Part shown: one piece after another, positions 44,640-56,275 of the stretch
Numbering within the stretch: the stretch's first letter is position 1
How the letters are laid out: each line of letters begins with the position of its first letter
DNA from: Cryptomeria japonica
Lineage: Eukaryota > Streptophyta > Pinopsida > Cupressales > Cupressaceae
Reading direction: 5' to 3'
DNA: 64,000 bases
Assembly: GCF_030272615.1 (NCBI RefSeq)
Contig: NC_081408.1
Location: 403,737,389 to 403,801,388, forward strand
The notes under the pieces: model-generated
What the model saw: the letters and a program-made list of their open reading frames with translations, nothing else
Databases searched by the model: none
What the model was told of the DNA's origin: nothing
Translations under genes and position numbers: made by a program

Positions 44640-47141
44640 CTTGTCAAACATTTTCCAGGCCAAACATCCTTGAATTGTTTCCTCAAACTTATAACCTGGA
44701 AGAATTCCATGAACAAATAGTAGCAGTCAGAATTATGCTTTGACACTCACAATCAATGCACAAGTTCACCGCAACATCAAAGACATCGTCATTAACCACA
44801 CTCAATTCAACTTTTCAACTTCAACCAATAATCTGAGAAAAATAGGCAAACATAATTCTATGGCATCCTTGAGTCCATAAAACAACACATATTCATCTCT
44901 TTTCTTTTCTCGCAATGGTAATTGAGAATGGAGATCTCAAACCTTAATTGTCATTGCACCATTAGCATCCTTGTAAATATTAAAGACTGGGCTAACATAG
45001 TAAGGTGAGACTCAATGGAGTCTATCTAATCTTTAAATTTCTTTGTAGTCATAGGACACCTTAAGCAATGCTTATACAAACCACTAGCATTATCCATCAT
45101 CTTTCTAAAACCAATCAAATTAAGCTTAATATTATGACGTATCCTTAGGCAATTCTCTTTCATTTTCTCTGTCAAGTTTCCTTCTGTACAGGGTTCACTA
45201 GAATTATTTTCATCATTACCAACTGTAGCCATTCACTCTATTAACAATTCTATTAGCACTTTGACAAGAACATCAACAACATCAGTGGGAACAAGATTAT
45301 TCTGGAGCAAAAATGTTACACATGTTTGTTCAATGGTATCTTGATCATAAGTGAATACTAAGGTACAATTTACCAACACTATTTAGGCCATATGGTCTCC
45401 AAAGCAACTCAAGCACTTTGTCTTCATCAAAATAACTTTTCTTTGAATAAATAGGGGAAGCGATCACCTTCTTTCTTGCTAGAACAAAACTACATACTGA
45501 ACTTCTATGGTTCTTCATCATATTCTACAACTATTATTTCTATACATTCTTCTCTCATTTGTTTAGATTTTAGTACCTTAGATGCAAAAGAAGAAGAAGC
45601 TTTTGCAGACGATTTCCTCACTTTCTTACTTTTTGTCACATTCTCACTTTTGCTAGATTTCTTTCCAACACATCTTCCCATAATCTCATCATATGTTCTG
45701 AATATCTTTGCATTCAAATCCTTTGTCATTTTAAAAATTATCTCTACAATACTAATGCATTCATCTTCTAACACTTCATTAGGAAGCTTAGCCACCCATG
45801 AAGTCCTCAAAATAATAGCTTCAATGAAATAATTGTCTTTGTCATATAAGAAAGTAATATCATCCTTGTACCATTCAACAACTTTTGAAGGAAACTAAAT
45901 CCTCACAACCAACTCTTTTCAAATATTCATCAAGAATTTGTGACAACAAGAATCACAATCAACCAAAGTTTTTGAATATTCCTTAATCTAAGCACCAACA
46001 GATCATCTCCATACAACAATATTTATTCTAGGAAAGGCATTGAAAAAATAAAATACCAAGCACATAATAAGAGATCCATACCTGAAGGGGTACATCTAAG
46101 TCTTCGTGAACTTGAGATTATCCAACAATTGTCGCTGCAATAATTCACACATCATAATCAACATTTTCTTTCACCATTTTATAGGCCACATATACTTTCA
46201 TGGAAGAAAATGAACCTTCCCGATTCCTATAATACACCTTGTATGAAATTACCATAGTCGCGTATATCACTACCAAATCAGCAATACTATTAGTTTGAAG
46301 GGATCTCTTATTAGACACAATATTGTTCAATCTGTTCACTTCATTATTCTTCATAGACTTCAAAGCGGGTATGGTTCAAATCAAGCATAAACTAGTCATA
46401 TCCCTTAGGGATTCCTTTGAAATTTAATATGGTCAATCCAACCATAAACAATCTTCACGAATTTTTATAAGCACAATCTTAATTTTCTCTTCATCATCAA
46501 ACACGAGAAAACTAAGCCAATCATCCAAACCCTTATCCCCTATACAAGCATAATCTTCCTTAAATCTCTGTGCACCATCTACTAGATGAGTTCTCTTAAA
46601 ATCATTAAGCTTGTTGCGATTATACTCTTCCAATGAAATATGAATCTAGTTGAAAATATATTCTTTATAAATCAACTTGTCAAGAACAACATAAAATACA
46701 CCAACCATGTTTCTCATTGCCGAAAAAAATGGTCGAATCTCAACACTAGGTCTTTCTTCACTATGAACACTGATAACTTAGAATTTACCATTAGAAAATA
46801 TCACTAATAAACTTTGATTGATATCCTTCACACCTCTTTGCACTCTACATCTCTTCAATTACATTTGCACAAATGAATTCTGAAAAAACAATATATAATC
46901 GTCATCTAGGGTTTCCTCAAAAAATTGATACATTTTTTTATTACGAGTCACCAAAATAGTTTCGACTCATCAATTTCTCTTATAATCCACCAAAAATGAC
47001 TTCCAAACATCTGTCATGCCGAGAGAAACTCAACACCACACCAAGAGGGGGCAAAAAATAAGGGTTAATCTCTCCCCCTTAGACACAATTATCTGTGCTA
47101 GTTACCAAAAGAAGGGTCTGCACCCATAGAAGGTGCGGATC
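44640..47141 (-). pseudogene. Unrecognised long reading frame of element D
   Basis: Reading from about 47015 leftwards, the frame gives MTDVWKSFLVDYKRN, MYQFFEETLDDDYILFFQN, SVHSEERPSVEIRPFFSAMR, NKLNDFKRTHLVDGAQRF, GLDDWLSFLVFDDEEKIKI, then MKSMKNNEVNRLNNIV, VYVAYKMVKENVDYDV, FRYGSLIMCLVFYFFNAFPR, a Lys/Ser-rich segment (45505-45810) and LIGFRKMMDNASGLYKHCL. About 700 residues are legible, with a dozen or so stops and a few frameshifts. No pol motif is present. I do not recognise the family. It lies where pol would be in a copia element. Coding status is well supported by continuity; identity is unknown. Confidence 0.6.
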
Positions 47142-47654
47142 TGTAGTGCCCCTACCCTAGTAAGCTTTGTACAACCGGTTTGACCTTGGTTGACTTTTTT
47201 TATGTGGCATTCTTGGATGGTTGATTTATTGTGATGTAATGTTGTAGATTAGATAATATGAATATTGTACGTACCTGTTATTGTGCTTTCACATCGATTC
47301 TTGTGTAAGTTTAATTTTTTCCCTAATTCTGGTTATAAATCTCGAGCTAACGCCTTCATTGAATATATATATATATGTATGCTTGTATGACTAATGGTTG
47401 CAGGAGATTGCAGGTATAGTACCGCCTAGGTGTGAGGTTCATCTCCGTCAAGATTCACAGGGTTGAGTATACCTCTTTCATCCTTAGAATTTGGATTAGG
47501 TGGTTGTAAAACCCTAGTCTTGCCTTAGCCATGATCAAGTGAGCGTCATGTGTGGTCTGTCAGTTTCCTTTTCATTTAGGTTTGTGTGTCATGTGATTGG
47601 TTGACCTTCTTAGTTTGTGTGCCTTGCGTGTGGTAAAATGGAGTACTTTATCCT

Positions 47655-47911
47655 AAGTATTTAATTTGATTTAATGTGTTCATTTACACATTAGTATTTG
47701 AGAAATCAAAATAAATAGGTTTCTTTTAGGTGACTAATCATTAATTAAAAAGATCACTATATTTATGTTTGTAGCAAGTTTAAGTATTTAATTTGATTTA
47801 ATGTGTTCATTTACGCATCGATAATTGAGGAATTTAAAATAAATAGGTTTCTTTTATGTGATTAATCATTACTTAAAAAAAGATCGCTTTATTTATGTTT
47901 GTAGCGAATTT
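47655..47911. repeat. 127 bp tandem duplication inside the solo LTR
   Basis: AAGTATTTAATTTGATTTAA starts at 47655 and again at 47782; both units end in TTTATGTTTGTAGC-like sequence. Copies differ at scattered bases. Confidence 0.9.
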
Positions 47912-48898
47912 AATTTAATGGTTAATTTTAAATAACAAATTTGATTAGTTTATGCGTTTTAAAAAGGAAAGATTTAAAGTTATTTGAAATAGAAATAATT
48001 TAATCTCTTTTGCATTTTGGAAAAGAAAGGTTAATTTTACTTATTTAAGAAAATCAATTTTTATTAGAAAAACAAGTTTAATTTATATGTATATTTGATA
48101 TGGTGTGAAAGATTGATTTTGGGAATTAATTTAATTAAAATATTTTATCCTCATCAATATTGTGAAATATAAATGTTAGCTTAGTTAATATTGAGAAAAT
48201 TAAAATTAAAGGAGAGAGAAACATTTTAATTTTTAATAAGAAAAGCAAGTTAGATTATTTGAATAGTTGAAAAGAATGATTATTTTAATTTTTTATTTAA
48301 AAAGTGCTTAAATTCGAAATTAGAAAATTAGGTCAAAATTTCATTCTTTTAACATAGATTGGAAAAATATTTTGGGTTGTTGAATTTTTGGAAAAAAAAA
48401 ATATTTGGATGGAGATTGGGGATTTTGGAAGGATGGATTTTTCTACAGCAGTAGGTTGGGCTTGTCTTCAAAATCTTGCCAGGAATGCAAAATGAGGTAG
48501 GATTCGAATGCATCTCTTGATTTCTTGTAATTTTGGGTATGTCTCTTCAAAAAAAATGGTTGTTCTTGAAGATTTCTTGTTGTAAACCTCCATGCATGTT
48601 CTTAAAATTTAGGTTTCAGTTTTGAAAATATTGGTTGTTCCTGGGGCAAGATTATCTGAATGGTTTTGTGTTTGAGCAAATCTTGCATATCTGAATTTTT
48701 TTGAGTATTGGACAATCATGAGCTTGCTGGGAAAATTTCCCCATTTTGTTGTTTTGATCATTCTAGAAAAATGAAATAAAAATTATATATATATATATAT
48801 AACCAACAGTTAAGAACCTGTGAATGAAGGAAATGGGGGTTTGCATTTTTTTTGAAAATTTCATTCATTTCCATTTAAATAAATTGAAATCGAAACTT

Positions 48899-48952
48899 TA
48901 AAAAAAAAAAAAAGGGGAAATTTGGGGGTTTTGGGGGGGGGGGCTTGTGCAA
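48899..48952. repeat. A-run followed by G-runs
   Basis: About 13 A bases, then GGGG, GGGGG and a run of about 11 G. The plus strand could form stacked G structures. It may also be an assembly-sensitive homopolymer. Confidence 0.85.
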
Positions 48953-49675
48953 GGTTTAGTTTAATTTATGTATTCGCTTTGTTAAGTACTGGAAAGGCCT
49001 TGATATGCTTGTTTGGACCCTGTCGTCTGGTTGGTTTGTGGTTGGCCATAGTGGGTCAAGTCCCTAGTTAGGGTACCGTTAGACAAGAGACCTTTGTAAT
49101 TGCTTTTGATGTGTTCAGTTGGATCTGTTTCTATGTAGGGATCATTTATGTATTTATTGACCGAAGTGGTCATTGTATAGTGGTTGTGCTCGCCTAAAAG
49201 GCATAAATGTAAATGGCATGAACCTTATGTAATCTTAACTTAATTAATTGCCAGAGGGGTCTTGCAGTTGAGCAGACTCGGAGATGTAGCCCTCTAGGGG
49301 AGAACTCTGAGATCATTTCTGTGTTATGTGATGCCTTTGTCTCTCATGTTTCATAGTTAGTGCTAGCATGTATGGATGCATTATGTTAAGTGTGTAATGG
49401 GGATTAGATGAAGTTAATTTTTGAATGCATGTATATAGTCATCTTGTTAAATGCAGTAATTAGGATCATAAAAGATCGTAGATATGATTATGGAAATTAT
49501 TTTATTAATGTTAATGAAAATAAGTAAGCATGGAAAGAACTCACTAGGTTATGATGAAAATAAAGCATGTAATGAAATTAGATGCATGGTATATGGTTAA
49601 GGAAAAGTTTGAACGTAATGAATGGATAACAATTATTGGCTGAACTTGTCATATTACCTAAATTGTAATTCTAAT

Positions 49676-50110
49676 GGATGAACTTCATTTAGTTACTTAC
49701 ATTTTAATCTCAATAAATGAACATCATCATAATAGCTATATTTTAACTAAATTGGATGAATTCATTTAGTTATTTACATTTTATTCTAAATAAATGAACT
49801 TCATCAAATTAGCTTCATTCTAACTATAATTGGATGAACTCAATTGGATTATCCACATTATGACCTTAATAAATGAACTTCATCCTAATACCTACACTTT
49901 AACTATAATGGATGAACTCATTGGTTATTTACATTTCAATCTAAATAAATGAACTTCACCTTATTAACTATATTTTAACTATAATGGATGAACCCATTTG
50001 GTTATGTACATTTTAACCTTAATAAACGAACTTCATTTTATTAGCTATATTGTAACTAAAATGGATGGACTCGTCAAGTTAACCATATTTTAACCTTAAT
50101 GGATGAATTT
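49676..50110. repeat. 78 bp tandem array (two 38-39 bp halves)
   Basis: GGATG occurs at 49676, 49754, 49832, 49910, 49986, 50063 and 50101. Each unit has a GGATGAACT half and an AAATGAACTT half with TTACATTTTAA between. It is inside the 3340 bp solo LTR. Confidence 0.9.
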
Positions 50111-50486
50111 GCATGTGATCTATGTTTTAACTTCTATGCGTAAAATTCCTCATGTTAGCCTCATCTTCAACCATAATAGATGAATGCTTCCTAATTTCTA
50201 TAATGTTAATTCACTGAACAAATTATATCCATGTTTCAAGTAACAATAGGTAATTAAGATATCATGCTTAATTGGATCAAATGTCGCAAGTTGAGTTAGG
50301 TGTTAAGTTACGTAATCACGTTGGGAAACTCCTTAGGTTCGTTTAGTCTTCCATTGTGTTATCTAAGCATTAGATAACTCCAATGTATCTTACTGTTGTG
50401 TCTTATTATAAAAAATATATTTACACTCCATTTGAATGTTTTAGCTTTAACCCTTTCGGGGTTTCCTGGTGGGGCATTACAGGATC

Positions 50487-51190
50487 CATACTCAATCTTC
50501 TCTTTAGTATTATCATCTAATTTCTTTACCCAAGTTATCTTCATCTTCTCCTTCTCTTTATTGATATCAATTTTATTTTCTAGATCATTAGGCTTGTCAA
50601 TTTTGCTTCTATAGTGCTTCGTAATGTGTCCCATTATGTTACAATTCATCAATGACCTTTTTATCACCTAAATATGCACCCTTTTTTGAACCCTGTTCAA
50701 CCACTTAGTGAAACATTGAAAGATCTCTCAAAGTGTGGGCTTTGAAAAAATAGAGATCAACCTCCGAAGAAGGCCGACTTCCTCTTGGTTCTAACCTTAA
50801 TCTAAATAACTCAACTGCTCTAATGGTCTTGACTGCACTTTTTATGTAGATTGACTACTCATTGTCTTCTATAGGTTTCTTATGATTGTGCACACTGTCA
50901 TACTATTATGAATTGCATTATTTGAATTATATTCATCTTTAATCACCATGCTCACTATTTGTTGTCAAAGATTTGGTTGTCAAAACCCTCTCTAGGACTA
51001 TTATTTTCCTTTCTTCAAAGATTTTGGTGCCTTGTGAATGGAAGATGCTGATGATGTTCATTTTCTTTTCTTTTCAATGCATCATCCAAATCACTGTAAT
51101 CTAATGGAGTAGTTATGTGTTTCTTATGACAGAGACTATCAAATCGTTGTCCTAGGTGATATATAGCTGATTAATTACGCTACTATGGTA
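50487..51190 (-). pseudogene. Gag-like region with zinc knuckle, upstream of D unknown frame
   Basis: One minus frame reads HITTPLDYSDLDDALKRKEN, MVIKDEYNSNNAIHNS, NQEEVGLLRRLISIFSKP, FQCFTKWLNRVQKRVHI, then NCNIMGHITKHYRSK, a CCHC-type knuckle whose last Cys is Tyr, and a Lys-rich tail to the GGATC site. It continues past the solo LTR into APSMGADPSFGN and a stop near 47090. The tail resembles the one after the last knuckle of copia F. About eight stops are present. RNA-binding Gag-like function is inferred from the knuckle only. Confidence 0.6.
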
Positions 51191-52349
51191 TGGATGATGG
51201 ACACTTACCTTGGTTAAATCTTATAAAAAAATGACACCATGTTGGGTCCAACCCTTATGGGAGCCTCATTTTACTCCATATGTTGCAAATTAGAATATCT
51301 GTGTGAACTTGCAAAGTATTTCAGTGGTGATCATCAAACCTATACTTGCACAGTGAACAAACATGTTAGATAAAATAATTAAGTTCAAATTGCTTCCCAA
51401 TTTTCTCTCTGATTCATGTAATAAATGTATAACTAATCTGATTTATTATGGGGGTGAACTATGCATCAATTGAAAATGTGTAAGTGAAGATTTGGAGTCT
51501 TGAGCTCTAACACAATTTCCCCCATCTCTTGCAGGTACTTCTAGATGGTGAAGCAACTGGAGCTAAAGATACGAAATCCAACTGTGGGATTCATCATTCT
51601 AGGCAATGACGGATCCCTCTTCTTTTCTTATGTTTCATTCTCATATGCATTTTTTTCCTTCATAATGCATCCTTTCATTATTCCCAAGGCTTGTGTGGGA
51701 TATTATACCTTTAACACTTATGAATAAAGAAAACAATCTTTTATGCAAAGATGTATACTCTTGTTTCTTGTAAAACATTTGCATTGAATCCATAATTATT
51801 TTTTAGAGAATTTTCTTCCTTTTTTAGTAAAGAACGCTTAACAAAAAACAATGTATACTTTTCACCTTTAATTGCACACGCTATTCCAGCTCTACCTGAT
51901 TAAGTTGTAAGTGAAATTAGGTAACATTTTTGGCAATTTCTGCTAATTACTTGCCTGCTAAGTAAACAAAAAATAATTTATATCTTTCACCTTTAGTTAC
52001 ACATGTTATTGTTGCTCTACTTGATTGAGTTGTAAGTGAAATTAGGTAACATTTTTGGTGATTTTTGATAAATACTTTCCTTCTAAGAATCATGGACCAG
52101 TGGCCTGGGCTTATCCATTGGGCACAAAGTCATTATAACCTGACAAAATCTTTGAAAAACATCCCTTTGCACTGTTGTAACTCACTATGACACTACTACA
52201 ACCTCTTATAATCCATTGAGTACATGTGTAAGGTTTATGATAGTGAACTAACAAACTTCATTATCATAAATGATATATATCTACTTGATGAATTATGAGA
52301 GGGAAATAGCAAGAGAACCTTCTTATTCACTTACTAACATGGAAACAAT
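51191..52349. other. Stretch without recognisable genes
   Basis: 51191-51270 matches 55200-55283 (same strand). The remainder has no coherent frame. Two near-copies of a 120 bp phrase beginning TTTCACCTTTA lie at about 51858 and 51988, each with TTAAGTGAAATTAGG-like sequence. Confidence 0.5.
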
Positions 52350-53194
52350 TAACTAAGTGTGCAAAAAGCACTTGGGGAAATGAAAACTACATCAAATCAA
52401 CTCTGCAACAACACTTATTTGACACCTACAATCTTCTCTAACCTATGCTAACCATTCATAGGTTGGTTAAAATAGTTGCCCTTTCTTCTCAATTTATAAT
52501 ATTTGACATGTTCATGAGCATCCAAGAATAGATGAATTTTGGATAGAATACTGATAAAGAGATCAAATATGTCTTCAAGACCATAAACAGTTTTACTTAC
52601 CTTACAAATTTTATCATAACAAATCTTGTTTTGAAGTAAACAAGTGATTTGGGTAAGCTCTTCTTCTTCTTCTTCTTCTGTTGTATCCTCATACTTGACT
52701 GCAAGAATGACCTCGGGTACCTCAGTGGCCTCCAAACTAGCTAAATATCTAATTGGACAACCCCTAGAACAAACAAACTTTGAATTGCCATTACTGGCTG
52801 CTTTTCTTTCTTCATATTTTTTCATGGTTGTACTGCTCTATGGCCATCAATTTTGGATTAGAGAGAAAATAATCTAGATGCTTGGAAAAAACAACATTGC
52901 CTTCACCTTGCATAATAAATTTTCATGTTGATTCCTCCTCCATGGTCAATGGAAAATCCTCCTCTACTAGGGTGGCTAACAAATCATCAAAGATATCATC
53001 TCTTGGAAGTCTCTTAGGGACAACTGACTCAAGTTAAAAATCATCATTATCATCCAAGGAAGTACACTCTAACTCAGGTTCATCCTTTGAAATAAAGAAA
53101 GGCAAAAGTTACAATAATGAAGAAGCCTCTTGAAACAAGTTTTCATCTGATAAATCACCTTCAATCTGTGTGCTACAACTGAAAGGAATCTCCT
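52350..53194 (-). pseudogene. Unrecognised decayed coding region, downstream part
   Basis: The minus frame reads IEGDLSDENLFQEASSLL, FFISKDEPELECTSLDDND, LESVVPKRLPRDDIFDDLL, VEEDFPLTMEEEST and GEGNVVFSKHLDYFLSNPK, then a Glu run (EDTTEEEEEEELTQ) in the 52448-52825 frame. It is acidic, with stops and shifts. It joins, across the LINE-like insertion, to 54769-55283. The family is not recognised. It could be a retroelement Gag-like or accessory protein. Confidence 0.5.
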
Positions 53195-54768
53195 AATGAA
53201 TGGAGCATTCACGTGGAGTTGGGGCAGCTAGGGTTGTGGGTGATGCAGCAGGAGAGGAGGAGGAGGATGACGACTCGGATGGTGAGCAGTATGTAGAGGG
53301 CTTCTTCACATTCCTATTGTCGTCCCTTTTCCTCTCTTTGCCATGTTCCTGTGCGGTTTGGATGGTGGTTTCTGTCTCAAGCTTGTGTTGGGAAGGTTTG
53401 GGGGCAAAGGTTTGTGTTCGTCGTGCTTTGCCTGTCATCGACCAAAGATCACTTCCCCTACCTAGTTCCTTTGGTCATTTGGTGGAGTGTGGTGGTGATG
53501 GCTCCCAGTGGCGGTATTGTCTCAGGGGTGGATCTTTAGCCCTTTTGTTTCCTTTGGTTGTGGTCGTTGTTGATGCCCTATTCGGGTTTGGTTGTAGCTT
53601 TAGGGGTTCCCTATTGTGTTGTGTCTCATACTAGTCTTGATGCAAGGGAGGCCCCTTTATGTTCTTATTCTCTCTTCCTTGATGAGGTTATGGATTCATT
53701 TGCTAGGGGCTTTAGGGGTATTTTTCCCATTGCTGCTCTTTTCTCTATCAAGGAGGGGATGTTCTTTCTGGAGCCATGGCTCAAGGTCCTAAGGGTGGGA
53801 GTGATCCAACTATTTTATGCACCCTTGATTTTTGTTGAAGATCTATTGATGGGTTGTCCTCTTCAGTCCAGTCGTGCCTTTGTTTGCAGTATCTGTTGGT
53901 ACACCCTCTCCATGCAGCCTGGATTTTCTCTTGCTTGCCTTATTGAGGTGGCCCTTCCTTCTTCGAAGGTAGAAAAGGATGGTGTTGGAGACAACTTCTC
54001 TCCTATAGAGGTGGAGTTGAGTGCTTCTATGGAGGTTGGGTGGTGCTGGCAGGTGGTTGGTTTTGTCCTTCTTCTGGACTACTAGAGTTCTAGAGGAGAT
54101 CTTTCTCCTGGATCTTCAGGTTATGGGAGCCTATCAAAACCCATTTCTAAGATCCTCAAATTTAAGATAGTTGGGTATGTACTATGTTTTGTTCTTCCTC
54201 CTCTTATCCTTATTGAGGTGGTGATTGTGGAGAGATTTTGGTTTCAAGCCATATTCTTGTTCCTCCTGGTTGAGGGAGCCAGAAAAAACCCTTCTCTATT
54301 TGTTATTTTTGCTGACCGGATGTTAGTTGCTAGTTTTAAAGGACACACCTTAGTTTCTTATTGTACTTATTTTTGCTTAAGGGCTGTTGGGCTTGGGATC
54401 CTATTTGTAGGTTGTGAGATCCTAGTTAAAACCCTTTTGTATGGTTGTGGGTGCCAGTCAAAACCCTAAGTGTTTTTTAGGTTGTGGGAGCCTATTTAAA
54501 ACCCTCTTCTATTGTTGTGGGTGCCAGTCAAAACCCTCAGAGTCTTGTTTCTTTGTTGAGGTATAGCCTGATTTGTAATGTTCTCTGTTGTCATGTGGCT
54601 AGTGTTTCATTGGAGGTTGGTTGTATGTATTCATTATATATCTTTTGATCAGTTGTTTCTTGCTGAGGTCTAAATGTTGGTTCGTCCAGGGGGTTTTGGG
54701 TCCCCTTAAATCCTGTTGTATGGGGTTTCAGGTCCCCTCAAAACCTTATTTTGCCTTAATCAAAAATA
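53195..54768 (+). mobile_element. LINE-like retroposon, 1.57 kb, with 14 bp target duplication
   Basis: Flanked by GAAAGGAATCTCCT (53181-53194) and GAAAGGAAGCTCCT (54769-54782), one mismatch. It ends in an A-rich tail CCTTAATCAAAAATA. It is GC-richer than its surroundings and interrupts one minus-strand frame cleanly. The 3' half repeats a motif of the form GTGGGWGCC...CAAAACCCT. Open frames at 53200-53634 and 53558-54085 show no RT or endonuclease motif I can identify, so it is a 5'-truncated LINE or a non-autonomous or processed sequence mobilised by one. Confidence 0.78.
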
Positions 54769-55283
54769 GAAAGGAAGCTCCTCCAGCTAGCTAAGACCTT
54801 GCAAATCTAGTTCATGAAAATTTTCTTGACCTAAGAGAATGAACTCCTCTCTGTCGAGACCATTCTCCTCCTATTGCTTCGGTAATTTTTCAAGCTTGTG
54901 AACTTGTTGTTGTTCTAGTTTATCCAACTTCGAAAAAAATTACTCAATAATATTTTCTCACATCTCTCTAAAAAGCTCAACATTATCTTTCTAAATCTTA
55001 ACATGCTTGAATAAATCAAAGCTCATACATTAGAAAATGATATCAGGTTCATATTTATGCTCTTCTTTATGGTCCAAAGCTCCCTTTCCTTGTTGTTATC
55101 CCGGCTGAACTAATGAAATATTAGGACCATTTTCAACATAAGTAGGAGGACCATTAGCTAAAATAATGGAAGATCCAACTTGAGAGGACCAATTAGACTA
55201 CTATGGTATGGATGATGCACACTTACCTTGGTTAAATCACAAAATAATGGCAACAGGTTGGGCTCAACCCTTGTGGGAGCCTC
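54769..55283 (-). pseudogene. Unrecognised decayed coding region, upstream part
   Basis: The minus frame reads SNWSSQVGSSIILANGPPTY, then ENGPNISLVQPG, LDHKEEHKYEPDIIF, MSFDLFKHVKI, KDNVELFREM, SKLDKLEQQQVHKLEKLPK and REEFILLGQENFHELDL, with stops about every 20-30 codons. The Gln/Lys/Leu-rich part could be a coiled coil. It continues at 53194 beyond the LINE-like insertion. The right end is cut by the F LTR at 55284. Family unknown. Confidence 0.5.
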
Positions 55284-56261
55284 TGATGGCAATTGACACT
55301 CATCCAGTGATTTCAGGTGACTTCCGATAGTTGCTTATTTGTTTAGGGTTGTCATTGATGGAAACTCTTCTTGATGATTTAATTTGGCAGTCGTGATTCA
55401 TCTTAAAGAAAGATCGAGTTAACCGGTAGGTAGTTAACCAGTAAAACATGGTATTTCTGCAATGTTTTGATCCAGAATGATTTCCGATGATTGCGGTGCT
55501 TTTGGTGATTCTTTTTATGATCTTTAGGAAGATCCTTAGGAAGTGTGTGATTATAATCTTTTGGTCCAGTGCTATATTTTATTCGAGATTGAAGCCGACT
55601 TCGAGCTACACGTTACACTTCTTGAAGCCGAATTGAAGGAGATTGATTTTTTCTTAAGACCAGATATATAAGATTGATTTGGCAATTGATTTTTGGTGTG
55701 TTAGTGGTGTGGTGATCCATTTTACGATTGAGCACAATTTCACATGCGCACTTTGCTTTCAGATCAACCAGTAGCTGACCAAGACAAAAATAAAGTATTC
55801 AGCAGAACAAAGACAATCAGAGTTTCAGTGTTTAACTAGAACTCATTCTTGCATAGTCAGATGCTAATTGAGAGTTCATTTCATTGTATTTTCTCATTGT
55901 AATCAAATTGTAAGTCAATGAGACTTCCCTGATTGTTGTACCCTTCCGGACAACCATATCTGAGCAGTGAGCTCTAGGAAATGAGCCTGGATGCAAGTGC
56001 ATTCCCCATCTATGTAATATTTATATACTCCTAGCCATAGTATATGAATATTGTGGGTTCCAGTCCCACTGTGGTTTTTCCCTTTCTAGGTTTCCACGTA
56101 AAAATTCTTGGGTTGTGGATTTGTGTATTCATTTTTGCATGTTTATATTCTTTTCTGTTATGCATTTCTACCCAGTGGATAAAGAATAAGTTTAAAAAAT
56201 TGACTTCTAGTAGATCACTGATTCACCTCCCCCCCCCTCTTAGTGATCTTTGATTCTAACA
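55284..56261 (+). repeat. 5' LTR of copia F
   Basis: Runs from TGATGGCAATTGACACTC to GATTCTAACA, followed directly by a PBS. It has the hairpin box (56051-56100) and the C-rich box (56220-56241). The left flank is GCCTC. The element is cut before its 3' LTR, so no partner LTR is available. Confidence 0.82.
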
Positions 56262-56275
56262 ATTGGTATAAGACC
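56262..56275 (+). promoter_or_regulatory. Copia F primer-binding site
   Basis: ATTGGTATAAGACC, a degenerate initiator tRNA-Met PBS, followed by the leader phrase AAGCTTAACCACTTGAGGA (about 56290-56308) shared with C. Confidence 0.8.

Larger units (their letters stand above)
47142..50481 (+). repeat. Solo LTR, 3340 bp, with perfect target duplication
   Basis: Begins TGTAGTGCCCCTACC and ends GGTGGGGCATTACA, an inverted terminal match. It is flanked by GGATC at 47137-47141 and 50482-50486. No gag/pol is inside; the sequence is AT-rich with a 127 bp duplication and a 78 bp array. Minus-strand coding of D is interrupted exactly here and resumes on the other side. Coding ORFs overlapping its edges belong to D only outside these limits. 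Confidence 0.92.

Noticed and set aside
48899-48952. Poly(A) run as the tail of a retroposed transcript
   Set aside because: It lies inside the solo LTR, is followed by G-runs, and no flanking duplication was found.
51530-51727. TTGCAG followed by an open frame at 51545 as a host exon
   Set aside because: The sequence is 3' splice-like but short and isolated; no neighbouring exon or conserved protein is recognised.
53200-54085. GC-richer open frames as a host gene exon
   Set aside because: They lie wholly within a retroposon defined by a 14 bp target duplication and A-rich tail; no splice structure or known domain is seen.
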